A stretch of 64,000 nucleotides of DNA, from NCBI GenBank assembly GCA_015059245.1, contig SVAU01000006.1:62001-126000 (forward strand), written 5' to 3'. The notes beneath the pieces are model-generated. The model saw nothing but the letters and a program-made list of their open reading frames with translations, was not told the origin of the DNA and searched no databases. The DNA comes from Bacillota bacterium (GTDB taxonomy: Bacteria; Bacillota_I; Bacilli_A; RF39; UBA660). Below are positions 1 through 7,511 of this stretch, piece by piece; within the stretch, counting starts at the first letter, position 1; each line of letters opens with the position of its first letter. Made by a program: the position numbers and the translations under genes.

Positions 1-599
1 TAACCTTCTTTATTAATCATTGCATTTAATGTTCCATCTATTACGTATTCTTCTCCTTTATAGGTAAGTTCTATCCAACTATGTAGATATCTTGATATAT
101 CTGTGTAGCCATATATAAAACCAGTTACTAGTACATGAGGTAACCCTAGTCTTCTATTTATTTGATATGTTAAATCAAAGCATTTTCCATTTCGTTCTTT
201 AGTGGTAATAAGTGGTAGATCTTGTTTTATAGATGAAACAAGACTAGAAAACATTATTACTCTAATATCTCCTTTTGTTGTTTTTATAACTAGTTCTTCT
301 TTTTTCTTTTTTTCGTTATATGTTATTTCTGCACTTATTATATAGTCATTTAAATTAGTTAGAGATGATATAATTCTTTGTTTTTCTTCTTGAGTGTTGT
401 TTTCATCTGTATATTCATTTATAGCATATGTTACTTGGTAATTGTCTTTATCTAGTTTAGTAGCTCCCATTTTTAATAGATAATCTATTGCTGCTTTTAA
501 ACCTTCTTCGTTATGTATTTGAGCAAATGTATTATCTATTTGTGTTGATAGCTCGTATGGTTTATGGAATGTGGAATAAAATTCTTCTAGATTAAACAT
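1..599 (-). CDS. Transglutaminase-like protein, partial (runs off the left edge)
   Basis: The frame is open from an ATG at 599 to base 1, giving 199 residues without a stop; the C-terminus lies outside the window. The last 60 visible residues carry an ordered Cys, His, Asp set: GKCFDLTYQIN, then LHSWIEL, then VIDGTLNA. This spacing and context is typical of the transglutaminase-like/papain-like fold, so a thiol hydrolase or transferase is inferred. The first 100 residues are helical and unrecognised. No signal peptide is visible, so it is probably cytoplasmic. The start is supported by a GAGGTGATTG Shine-Dalgarno (SD) sequence. That SD sits in a perfect inverted repeat (602-628), and an extended -10 promoter lies just upstream. 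The family call is moderate; the substrate is unknown. Confidence 0.55.
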   Translation of the reverse strand, partial: MFNLEEFYSTFHKPYELSTQIDNTFAQIHNEEGLKAAIDYLLKMGATKLDKDNYQVTYAINEYTDENNTQEEKQRIISSLTNLNDYIISAEITYNEKKKKEELVIKTTKGDIRVIMFSSLVSSIKQDLPLITTKERNGKCFDLTYQINRRLGLPHVLVTGFIYGYTDISRYLHSWIELTYKGEEYVIDGTLNAMINKEG

Positions 600-601
600 A
601 A

Positions 602-628
602 AACAATCACCTCTTTTTGGTGATTGTT
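602..628 (-). promoter_or_regulatory. Hairpin occluding the SD of the gene starting at 599
   Basis: A perfect 10-bp inverted repeat (602-611 with 619-628) has the SD GAGGTGATTG in its 3' arm, read on the minus strand. An extended -10 (TGTTATAAT, 629-637) would start transcripts near 622, cutting off most of the 5' arm. The hairpin would therefore form mainly in read-through RNA from the gene upstream. The pairing is seen; the regulatory consequence is inferred. Confidence 0.5.
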
Positions 629-637
629 ATTATAACA
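629..637 (-). promoter_or_regulatory. Extended -10 promoter element for the gene starting at 599
   Basis: TGTTATAAT on the minus strand is a perfect extended -10 (TGnTATAAT). No good -35 is seen. The same element precedes many genes in this window. Confidence 0.5.
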
Positions 638-652
638 CATTATTATTATTTG

Positions 653-1486
653 TCATTTTTTGATACTTGTTTGTTCTAATATAGGTTTTATTTCACAAGT
701 AAAACTAAGAACGTCTTCGTTAATTGTATCTGTTAGTACTCCTCCGAATTTTTCTATTGTTTTAACTGAAGGTATGTTATTGGCATATGTAGTTATTGTT
801 ACTTTATCTATTCCCTTTGATGCTATTACTGGTGATACTAGTTCTAATGCTTTATATGCATAGTTATTACCTCGATATTCTTCATTTATAGTATAACCTA
901 TATCTCCTAACCATTTGGAATCACATGGACCTCTGTAATCGATTACTCCTACTTCTAGGGATGTATCATGAAGATATATTATTCCTCTAAATGCTATATC
1001 TCCTTCATTACCATTTAGGTATATATCTATTTCTTCATCAGTTAGATCTGGTTTTTGTTCATATATTCTTAGATTAGACATTATTGCTCCTAGTGATGTT
1101 TGGTTACGAAATTTTTCCATTTCTAGTTGGTTTATTAATCTATCTAGTTTTTTATTGTCGCCTATTTCAGCAATAGCTCTATCTATAATACTTATTTGTT
1201 CTTCGAACATGGCTTTATCATTTAGTAATCTTTGATGTCTTATTTTAGCGTATTCTTCTCTTGTAGGGAATTCTTCTAGAGTTTCTTCTGAATTAACTAT
1301 TCTAAATAGTTGTTTTTTATAGAACATTATTCTAATTATTAATTCTGTTAGTTCATCTTCTTGTTGTTTGTATTCGTATGGTGATAACTTTGTGTTTGTA
1401 ATTAATCTTTCATATGTATTTTTAGTTAGTTGTATAAGATTCTTTATTCTTTCTTCTAGAGATGTTATGTAACTTTCATCTATCAT
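653..1486 (-). CDS. GNAT-family N-acetyltransferase with N-terminal coiled-coil region
   Basis: This is a 277-residue protein with two parts. Residues 1-150 are charged and helical, with heptad-like segments, and probably form a coiled coil. Residues 155-265 form a GNAT domain: a beta-strand core (FRGIIYLHD, LEVGVIDYRG), then GDIGYTINEEYRGNNYAYKAL, the acetyl-CoA-binding turn region, and a late ANNIPSVKTIEKFGG segment typical of motif B. This resembles RimJ/RimL-type enzymes, which acetylate amino groups; the substrate cannot be read from sequence. The start has the SD TAGGGTGAT, and an extended -10 (TGTTATAAT) lies directly after the ddl terminator. It is therefore its own transcription unit, possibly reading through into the next gene. 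Confidence 0.75.
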   Translation of the reverse strand: MIDESYITSLEERIKNLIQLTKNTYERLITNTKLSPYEYKQQEDELTELIIRIMFYKKQLFRIVNSEETLEEFPTREEYAKIRHQRLLNDKAMFEEQISIIDRAIAEIGDNKKLDRLINQLEMEKFRNQTSLGAIMSNLRIYEQKPDLTDEEIDIYLNGNEGDIAFRGIIYLHDTSLEVGVIDYRGPCDSKWLGDIGYTINEEYRGNNYAYKALELVSPVIASKGIDKVTITTYANNIPSVKTIEKFGGVLTDTINEDVLSFTCEIKPILEQTSIKK

Positions 1487-1510
1487 GTTATCACCCTACT
1501 TTCTTTATAT

Positions 1511-1519
1511 ATTATAACA
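1511..1519 (-). promoter_or_regulatory. Extended -10 promoter of the GNAT gene
   Basis: TGTTATAAT on the minus strand begins within two bases of the T-tract of the ddl terminator. The -35 position falls inside the terminator hairpin. Confidence 0.5.
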
Positions 1520-1520
1520 T

Positions 1521-1548
1521 AAGAAAAAGATAGTCGTATGACTATCTT
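1521..1548 (-). terminator. Rho-independent terminator after ddl
   Basis: A 9-bp perfect stem (1527-1535 with 1540-1548) with a 4-base loop is followed on the minus strand by TTTCTT. It overlaps the ddl stop codon. Confidence 0.75.
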
Positions 1549-2752
1549 ACATCATTTTTCCTTTTGCTCCTTTAGAACCTTTAGCTCCATCATATGTACT
1601 TAGTACGTTTGAATCAAATGAAGTTATTTTCTTTTTAGAGTCTTTGTAATCTTTTATAGCACCTTTAATTAGTTCATCTAATAATTGTGGATATTTCTTT
1701 CCTTTAGGTGTATAGAAGAAGAATGCTAAACAACCAGGGATTGTGTTTGGTTCGTTAACATATACTTTTTTAGTTTTTGAATCTACTAGGAAGTCGAATC
1801 TAGTTACGCCTTTTAGGTTTAAGCATCTAAATGCTTTTTTAGATACTTCATAGATTTCTTCTTCTAGGTCTTTGTCTAGGTCTGCTGGAATTTTGAATCC
1901 GCTAGTAGTTACTTTACCACCATTGTTTCCTTTAGCTCCGCCTTTTTTGCCACCGCTTTCTCCGATATATTTATCTTCGAATGTAAGGAAGTCATTGTCT
2001 GTAAGCATTTCACCAATTAGTGAGCATTCCATTTCTTCACTATTACCTAGTACTGCGCAGTCTACTTCAATTAAGTTTTTAACCATAGCTTCTACTACTA
2101 TTTTTTGATCATATTTAATTGCTTCTTCGATTGCTTCTTTAACTTCTTTTTCATTTTTAGCAACTTCGATACCTACACTACTACCTAAGCGTGCTGGTTT
2201 TACGATAACTGGGTAACCTAGTTTTTTAATATCTTTTAAGATAGTTTCTTCATTATCTTGGTATTCATGATCATAGAACCAAGTATAGTCTACTACTGGT
2301 ACTCCAGATTCTTTCATTACTTGTTTTTGTACTACTTTATCTTGTCCTAGAGATGCTCCTAATACACCCGGTCCTACATATGGAATTCCAAGTGTATCTA
2401 AGTATCCTGATAAAGAACCATCTTCTACTCCTTTACCATGAACTATTGGGAATGCTACATCTATTGTGTTTGCTACTCCTTTAAATAATCCACGTTTCTT
2501 TTGTAAGATGAATTTATCATCTTTTTTAGTTAATGTTACTTCTTTAGCTACCATAGGTATGTCACTTAAGTTTTTGTATGATGACATATCTTTTAGTAGT
2601 TCTCCTGTATACCAGTTACGATCTTTACTTATATATATTGGTACAACTTCGTATTTAGTTGTATCGATGAAACTCATTGCTTGAACAGCAGTAATAATAC
2701 TTATTTCATGTTCAACTGTTTCACCACCAAATATAACTCCTACTTTTATCAT
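1547..2752 (-). CDS. ddl: D-alanine--D-alanine ligase with glycine/lysine-rich insert and tail
   Basis: ATP-dependent joining of two D-alanines to make the D-Ala-D-Ala end of the peptidoglycan stem peptide; cytoplasmic, ATP-grasp fold. At 401 residues it is longer than the usual 310-370. Family motifs seen: GVIFGGETVEHEISI at the N-terminus, HGKGVEDGSLSG near 105-116, PVIVKPARLGSSVG near 181-194, GVTRFDFLV, and NEPNTIPG with the Mg-binding Asn. Odd features: residues about 264-285, in the usual omega-loop region, hold a Gly/Lys-rich insert containing GGAKG, and the last 15 residues repeat the style (GAKGSKGAKG). The ATG overlaps the murF stop (ATGA), so it is translationally coupled to murF in a hydrolase-murF-ddl operon. 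The core family is near certain. Confidence 0.95.
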   Translation of the reverse strand: MIKVGVIFGGETVEHEISIITAVQAMSFIDTTKYEVVPIYISKDRNWYTGELLKDMSSYKNLSDIPMVAKEVTLTKKDDKFILQKKRGLFKGVANTIDVAFPIVHGKGVEDGSLSGYLDTLGIPYVGPGVLGASLGQDKVVQKQVMKESGVPVVDYTWFYDHEYQDNEETILKDIKKLGYPVIVKPARLGSSVGIEVAKNEKEVKEAIEEAIKYDQKIVVEAMVKNLIEVDCAVLGNSEEMECSLIGEMLTDNDFLTFEDKYIGESGGKKGGAKGNNGGKVTTSGFKIPADLDKDLEEEIYEVSKKAFRCLNLKGVTRFDFLVDSKTKKVYVNEPNTIPGCLAFFFYTPKGKKYPQLLDELIKGAIKDYKDSKKKITSFDSNVLSTYDGAKGSKGAKGKMM

Positions 2753-4365
2753 TTTTTATCACTCCTTATTTTTTCGTTAAATGAATCTGGTAGATCATTT
2801 TCTAATAATACGTATGTTTCATTGTCTTTTAATTTCATCATTAATGGGAATGCATCCATTACATCGTTTAGTACATGTATTTTATTTTTAGGGAATTTCT
2901 TTTCCATTAACCCTTCATAAATTGGTTTTGTTTTTTCTTCACCGATAAGTATTACTTCGTCAGTGTTGTCTGCTATTTGACGACCAAATTCTTTATTTAC
3001 TTCGTCTTCTTTAGCTCCTACTTCTATCATACCAGGTGTTACTATTATATGTTTTCCTGGCATCATGTTTAGTACTTCTAAAGCCATTTTGCATCCCATA
3101 GGATTTGAGTTATAAGCATCATCTATTATATTGATGTCATAGTATTTAGTCATTGATAATCTATGTTCAATTGGTGCTACTCTTTTTACTGCTTTTTGTA
3201 AGTCTTTTATACTAATTTTTAGTTCTCTACCAAGTACTATACCTGCTAGTATGTTGTAGATATTGTTTCTTCCAAGTAATTTAGTTTCGAATGGATATTC
3301 TTTGTCATCTCCTCTAAATTTTACTTTGAATTTTGTTCCTTTATGACTTAGTTCTAAGTCTTTAGCATAGCAATCTACTCTTTTGTTATCTATACCTATC
3401 CATTTTATTTTACAATCATTTTTTATGTTGTAATTTTTTTGTTTTTCATCATCACCATTTAAGATACCTAATCCGTCACTAGGTAATGATTCGATAAGTT
3501 CAAATTTAGTTTGTTGAATTGCTTCTTCTGAACCGAATGTTTCTAGGTGAGCTAACCCTACTCTTGTAAGGATTCCGTATTTAGGATGAACTAAATCACA
3601 TAGTTCTTTTATTTCTCCTTTTTTACACGCTCCCATTTCAGCTATGAAGTAATCGTTATATTTATCTAGATATTCATTTATTGTTATCATTAAACCGAAT
3701 GGCGTATTAAAGTTTGCAGGTGTTTTATATACGTTATATTTAATATTTAAGATGTCATGTAAGATATTTTTAGTACTTGTTTTACCGTAACTTCCTGTAA
3801 CACCTATTACATCCATATTTGTCATACTAGCTAGTTTGTCTTTAGCTTTCTTTTCAAAGTGTTTACCTACCATCTTTTCTACTGGTCTATTTACTACATT
3901 GGCTATTAATACTATAAATAGGTTTAGATATGATAATAATCCTAGTATAAAGTAATATATACCTATGTTTTGTTCTTTAAATATGAAGAACATTATAATA
4001 CCTGGTATGGCATATAGTAATGTTATTGTTACTATTAATCTTTTTATTCTTGCTGTATATTTTAATGGTAGTTTATAAGTTTCTTTTTTTCTTGCATCTA
4101 CATATATATAAGTTAAGAATAAATATATTAATATAAATAGATATGTACTTATGTTATTTAGTGTTGTACTAAATAAAGTAAAGATAAATACTATAAATAA
4201 TATATTTAAATTAATAAAGTTATCTTTAAAGTTTTTAAGTATCCATTTTATATATCTATATCCTCTATTGTATCTATTTTGTTGTAACATATGTAATGAT
4301 TTAGTACTTATTATCCATATATGAATTATATAAGTTATTAATGTTATTAAGAATATTGTTTTCAT
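2749..4365 (-). CDS. murF: UDP-MurNAc-tripeptide--D-Ala-D-Ala ligase (MurF-type) with membrane N-terminus
   Basis: Adds D-Ala-D-Ala to the UDP-MurNAc-tripeptide. Residues 1-170 hold about five hydrophobic segments, which classical MurF (about 450 residues) lacks. The Mur ligase part follows: the ATP P-loop VTGSYGKTSTKN near 188, NTPFGL, and ECK/IAEMGACKKGEI. The central domain has ILNGDDE, the C-terminal domain has HRL and DDAYNSNP (typical of MurF), and there is a TPGMIEVG strand. Its position directly before ddl, with a 4-base overlap, supports MurF over other Mur ligases, since Ddl makes its substrate. The membrane domain suggests anchoring of this cytoplasmic step to the membrane; similar membrane-fused Mur ligases are known in some Firmicutes. 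SD: AGGAAGTG. Confidence 0.88.
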   Translation of the reverse strand: MKTIFLITLITYIIHIWIISTKSLHMLQQNRYNRGYRYIKWILKNFKDNFINLNILFIVFIFTLFSTTLNNISTYLFILIYLFLTYIYVDARKKETYKLPLKYTARIKRLIVTITLLYAIPGIIMFFIFKEQNIGIYYFILGLLSYLNLFIVLIANVVNRPVEKMVGKHFEKKAKDKLASMTNMDVIGVTGSYGKTSTKNILHDILNIKYNVYKTPANFNTPFGLMITINEYLDKYNDYFIAEMGACKKGEIKELCDLVHPKYGILTRVGLAHLETFGSEEAIQQTKFELIESLPSDGLGILNGDDEKQKNYNIKNDCKIKWIGIDNKRVDCYAKDLELSHKGTKFKVKFRGDDKEYPFETKLLGRNNIYNILAGIVLGRELKISIKDLQKAVKRVAPIEHRLSMTKYYDINIIDDAYNSNPMGCKMALEVLNMMPGKHIIVTPGMIEVGAKEDEVNKEFGRQIADNTDEVILIGEEKTKPIYEGLMEKKFPKNKIHVLNDVMDAFPLMMKLKDNETYVLLENDLPDSFNEKIRSDKK

Positions 4366-4377
4366 ACTTCACACTTC

Positions 4378-5106
4378 CTATTTCATAAATGATTTTATTA
4401 TTGCATTAGTTTGACCTAGTCTTTCTAAGTATGCATAATGAGTACATCCTTCATATACTGTTAGACCACTATTATCTATTAGTTTTTCTAGTTCATATGC
4501 ATCTTCAACTGGTACAGCTTCATCATTAGTTCCCCATATTATAAATGTTGGACATTTGATTAATTTAGCTTTTTCTGTTAAGTCTGTATTAACATGTTTT
4601 ACTAGTATTTCTCTCATTATAGGAGATGCGTTTTTGTAATCAGTTGATCCTATATGTTTTTTCATTGCTTCTGCTAGTTTACCTATTCCTGGTATTGTAG
4701 CTAGTTTTTTTAGTATTTTAACTTTTAATGAAGGTTTCTTTATTTTTACTTTATATGGACTTGCTAGTAGCATAAGTTTGTTTACTTCGTATTTAGAAGC
4801 ATATAGTAAACTTATTTTGCCACCAAATGAATGCCCTATTAAGTTTGGTTTATTTATTTTTAGTTTTTTTAATAGTTCATGAAGCATTTCTACGTAATCA
4901 TCTAATGTCCATGCTTCTTCTGGTTCGTCTGAAATACCGAAGCCAGGTAAGTCTAGAATGATTAAATGATGTGTCTTCTCAAATGGTTTGGCTATAGGTT
5001 CCATCATTTGGATATTTTGTCCCCAACCATGTAAGTAGATGATTGGTTCTCCTTCTTTATTACCATAGTCTTTATAGTTAATTTTTAAATCTTTGTATTT
5101 AAACAT
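4378..5106 (-). CDS. Alpha/beta hydrolase
   Basis: A 242-residue alpha/beta-hydrolase fold enzyme. Visible features: an oxyanion-hole motif HGWGQN near residue 26, the LDLPGFGISDEP strand, the nucleophile elbow GHSFGG (Ser near 92), the acid WGTNDEAVP, and the catalytic His in GCTHYAYLE. The triad is complete, so it should be active. The substrate is unknown; relatives include esterases and MhpC-like hydrolases. It has no signal peptide and is probably cytoplasmic. It starts the hydrolase-murF-ddl operon, with only 12 bases to murF, so a role near cell-envelope metabolism is possible but is only context. SD: TAGGGTGAT before the ATG. Confidence 0.85.
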   Translation of the reverse strand: MFKYKDLKINYKDYGNKEGEPIIYLHGWGQNIQMMEPIAKPFEKTHHLIILDLPGFGISDEPEEAWTLDDYVEMLHELLKKLKINKPNLIGHSFGGKISLLYASKYEVNKLMLLASPYKVKIKKPSLKVKILKKLATIPGIGKLAEAMKKHIGSTDYKNASPIMREILVKHVNTDLTEKAKLIKCPTFIIWGTNDEAVPVEDAYELEKLIDNSGLTVYEGCTHYAYLERLGQTNAIIKSFMK

Positions 5107-5220
5107 TCTATCACCCTATTAATTATATGAGAACGTTATGTCCTCTATAACATATATTTTAGCATAGATATTGGTCTTTGTACTTAAATTACTATGTTTT
5201 TACAGTATCTTTTGACATTA

Positions 5221-5249
5221 AAAAACTTAGAAGTTGATTCTAAGTTTTT
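5221..5249 (-). terminator. Rho-independent terminator at the end of the SipW-dependent protein locus
   Basis: A 12-bp perfect stem (5221-5232 with 5238-5249) abuts the stop codon at 5250. The 5107-5220 stretch beyond it holds only the leader and promoter region of the hydrolase operon; I see no other element there. Confidence 0.8.
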
Positions 5250-6332
5250 TTATTTTACAATATATACATTTACTTCAAACGATAACGTTCCTGTTCCTTT
5301 AATTGAGCTCCTTTGAATTGTAAGTATACCTGTGGATGCATTGTAACTTTTACTAATTGTTATATCCCCAGAAACTCCCATCGTTTCTGAATCCACTTCA
5401 TATGGTGCCTCTGGAGCGATCAACTGTGTAATTTCATAATAAAAATCATCAGCCGTCATAGAGGAATAATTTTCTAAACTACTTAAATTTATTAAAATCG
5501 AATAATTTCCTGATGCTGTTGCAACCAGTTTAGGATTTTTTATCATGTGGACTTTTCCTGAATATGTGATGAAATTTTGACCTATCAAACTTGATCTTTT
5601 AAATGTTAATTTTCCTGTTGACGGATCGTATGTTTTAGAGATTGTCATTGTTCCATGAGCAGGTTCTGGGATTACTACTTTATCAACAGAAAGAATAAAA
5701 TCATTCACTGTCATATTTTGACATTCATTCCCTGCTGTACAGGTTGTTGTTAGTGTATAATCTCCATGAACACTTTGAATTGTATAATTTGTACTTTCAA
5801 TAAAAGTAAAATTTAACATTGAATTTAGTGTGTTCGCTTGACTTAGCGTAGAATTTGCATACTTAAATGTAAGTGTAAACGTTAAGTAACTCTTACTTGC
5901 TATCGAGGTTTGATATTCTAAACCGCTTAATTCAAATGTGATTCCTTCGTTACTATATGTGTCTTCGCCAAGTAAATAATCTACATTATAAAAATATTGG
6001 GTCTTATCAGTCGAATTATAAAGTGTAACTGAATATGTGATAGAAGAAGTTGCTTTGGTAGATGACAAAGAAATTGTAGTGTCTAATGTTGCCCCTACTA
6101 TACTATTTATCTTTGAACTAGATGTATTAGCACTTACGTTACTATGGTATGTTGCTTCTGTTATATATACACCTGATTGTTCTTTAGCTATTGCTTCTCC
6201 GTCTATGTTTAGGTTTATTGAATTGATAACAGCATATCCTACACCCATGAAAAGAATAGATATGAATATTATCATAGGGAAATATTTTTGATAATTAGAT
6301 CGTTGTGCTTTAGTTTTCTTCTTGTTATTCAT
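5250..6332 (-). CDS. SipW-dependent-type exported surface protein with duplicated C-terminal domain
   Basis: A 360-residue exported protein. After a Lys-rich start, the hydrophobic stretch ends in MGVGYAVINSINLNIDG. This is the hallmark of SipW-dependent-type signal sequences (TasA/camelysin-like) and is shared with the two small proteins at 8687 and 9263. The rest is beta-rich and Ser/Thr-rich. Residues about 205-360 contain two copies of one module, each with a (V/A)(N/D)DF start, then TISK(T/S)Y(D/N)xSTG(K/I)LT and (K/R)RSS(L/I). It is probably a secreted matrix or fibre-type component. A strong terminator precedes it, so it may be expressed less than the rest of the operon. Its base composition looks visibly less AT-rich than its neighbours, suggesting a different history. 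It has no close family I recognise beyond the signal. Confidence 0.7.
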   Translation of the reverse strand: MNNKKKTKAQRSNYQKYFPMIIFISILFMGVGYAVINSINLNIDGEAIAKEQSGVYITEATYHSNVSANTSSSKINSIVGATLDTTISLSSTKATSSITYSVTLYNSTDKTQYFYNVDYLLGEDTYSNEGITFELSGLEYQTSIASKSYLTFTLTFKYANSTLSQANTLNSMLNFTFIESTNYTIQSVHGDYTLTTTCTAGNECQNMTVNDFILSVDKVVIPEPAHGTMTISKTYDPSTGKLTFKRSSLIGQNFITYSGKVHMIKNPKLVATASGNYSILINLSSLENYSSMTADDFYYEITQLIAPEAPYEVDSETMGVSGDITISKSYNASTGILTIQRSSIKGTGTLSFEVNVYIVK

Positions 6333-6353
6333 ACTTATTCCTTTCTAGTAAAA

Positions 6354-6376
6354 AATGAGTTTCTAAGAAACTCATT
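6354..6376 (-). terminator. Intra-operon terminator upstream of the large SipW-dependent protein
   Basis: A 10-bp perfect stem (6354-6363 with 6367-6376), a 3-base loop and a T6 run on the minus strand, ending 17 bases before the next ATG. It overlaps the stop of the DUF5305-like gene. Confidence 0.7.
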
Positions 6377-7496
6377 CTAATTCTTTTTTATTGATTTTTT
6401 CTATTTGATACTGAATCTCTTTTTCTATATCACTTACTTTTAATCTGTAAATATATAATAACTTAGTACTACTTGGTATTATGAAGTATGCACCAGTTTT
6501 TTCATTATTTTCTCTCATAAGAATTGGTTGTCTTATTGTATCTCTTATTTCTAACATATCTTCAAAAGAATTAACTTTTAACATGTGATAATCTCTAAAG
6601 TAGAAATCATTACCTAACATTTGAATATATGTTCCATAGTTATTTAATATTTTCTTTAATTCTTTTTCATATATTGTTTCTGCAGATTGAGTTTTAATTA
6701 CATATCTTAATATATATGCTAATAATAGTACTGCTAATATTAGGAAGAATATACCTAAAATTAAATATACTTTATCTTCTTCTTTTAATGTACTACATTG
6801 TAATACGTTGTTAGAAGTATTAACTATGTTATCACTAACATCTATTGAAATAGTATTTTGTGTAAGTGGTATTATTACACTTAATGTAGTAGCTTTAGAT
6901 ACGTTTTCTGAATAGTCTTCACAGTCTCCTGCTACTGATACTCTCATATTTACTCTTAGATTACTTTCTGCACTATCTAATTTATATGTAGATATGAATT
7001 TTTTGATATAGTCATTATATTTTGCATAGTTAATATCTATATTTTCTTTAATATTAACATTTAAGTTATTTGTATTATGTTCTTGTTCTTCTAATAGAAC
7101 TTCTGTTTTATTATATAGAATATTTTGAGTATTCTTTTCTTTTACTTCTAATTCTGCTTCGATACTATATTTGTATTTGTATTCAATTTCTTTATTATCA
7201 ATATTTATTTGATAATTGAAGTTAGCTGTTATAGTATCTATTAAATTAGAAATATATTGTTGATTGTTTTCTAAATAAGGATTTTCAAAGAATTCATTTT
7301 CTTTTAAGTTTACTTTGTAATCTACAAGACTTGATTCATTATATGGAACGTATTGTGCTGCTGATTTAACTTTATAGATTGCAAAGAATGTTGAAGATAA
7401 TAGAACAATTAAGATAATAGCGAAAGAAAAAGAAATAATAGCGCTACGTCTTTTGGTTTGTGTAATTAGTAATTTTTTTACTTCTTTTCTTTTCAT
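6372..7496 (-). CDS. DUF5305-like membrane protein of the SipW locus
   Basis: A 374-residue protein with one transmembrane helix at about 20-40 and a second at about 245-268. Between them lies an extracytoplasmic beta-rich domain of about 200 residues; about 100 cytoplasmic residues follow. This architecture, and its place between a SipW-type peptidase and SipW-dependent proteins, matches my memory of DUF5305 proteins. There are no catalytic motifs. It starts 15 bases after the signal peptidase stop and is clearly in the same operon. A role in assembling, anchoring or sensing the exported proteins is inferred from context only. The domain name is moderate confidence and the membrane topology is high. 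Confidence 0.6.
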   Translation of the reverse strand: MKRKEVKKLLITQTKRRSAIISFSFAIILIVLLSSTFFAIYKVKSAAQYVPYNESSLVDYKVNLKENEFFENPYLENNQQYISNLIDTITANFNYQINIDNKEIEYKYKYSIEAELEVKEKNTQNILYNKTEVLLEEQEHNTNNLNVNIKENIDINYAKYNDYIKKFISTYKLDSAESNLRVNMRVSVAGDCEDYSENVSKATTLSVIIPLTQNTISIDVSDNIVNTSNNVLQCSTLKEEDKVYLILGIFFLILAVLLLAYILRYVIKTQSAETIYEKELKKILNNYGTYIQMLGNDFYFRDYHMLKVNSFEDMLEIRDTIRQPILMRENNEKTGAYFIIPSSTKLLYIYRLKVSDIEKEIQYQIEKINKKELE

Positions 7497-7511
7497 ACTG
7501 CTACTCCTTTA

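Noticed and set aside
5107..5220. Riboswitch or small RNA upstream of the hydrolase-murF-ddl operon
   Set aside because: No conserved riboswitch core or stable long-range pairing was found, only an AT-rich leader.
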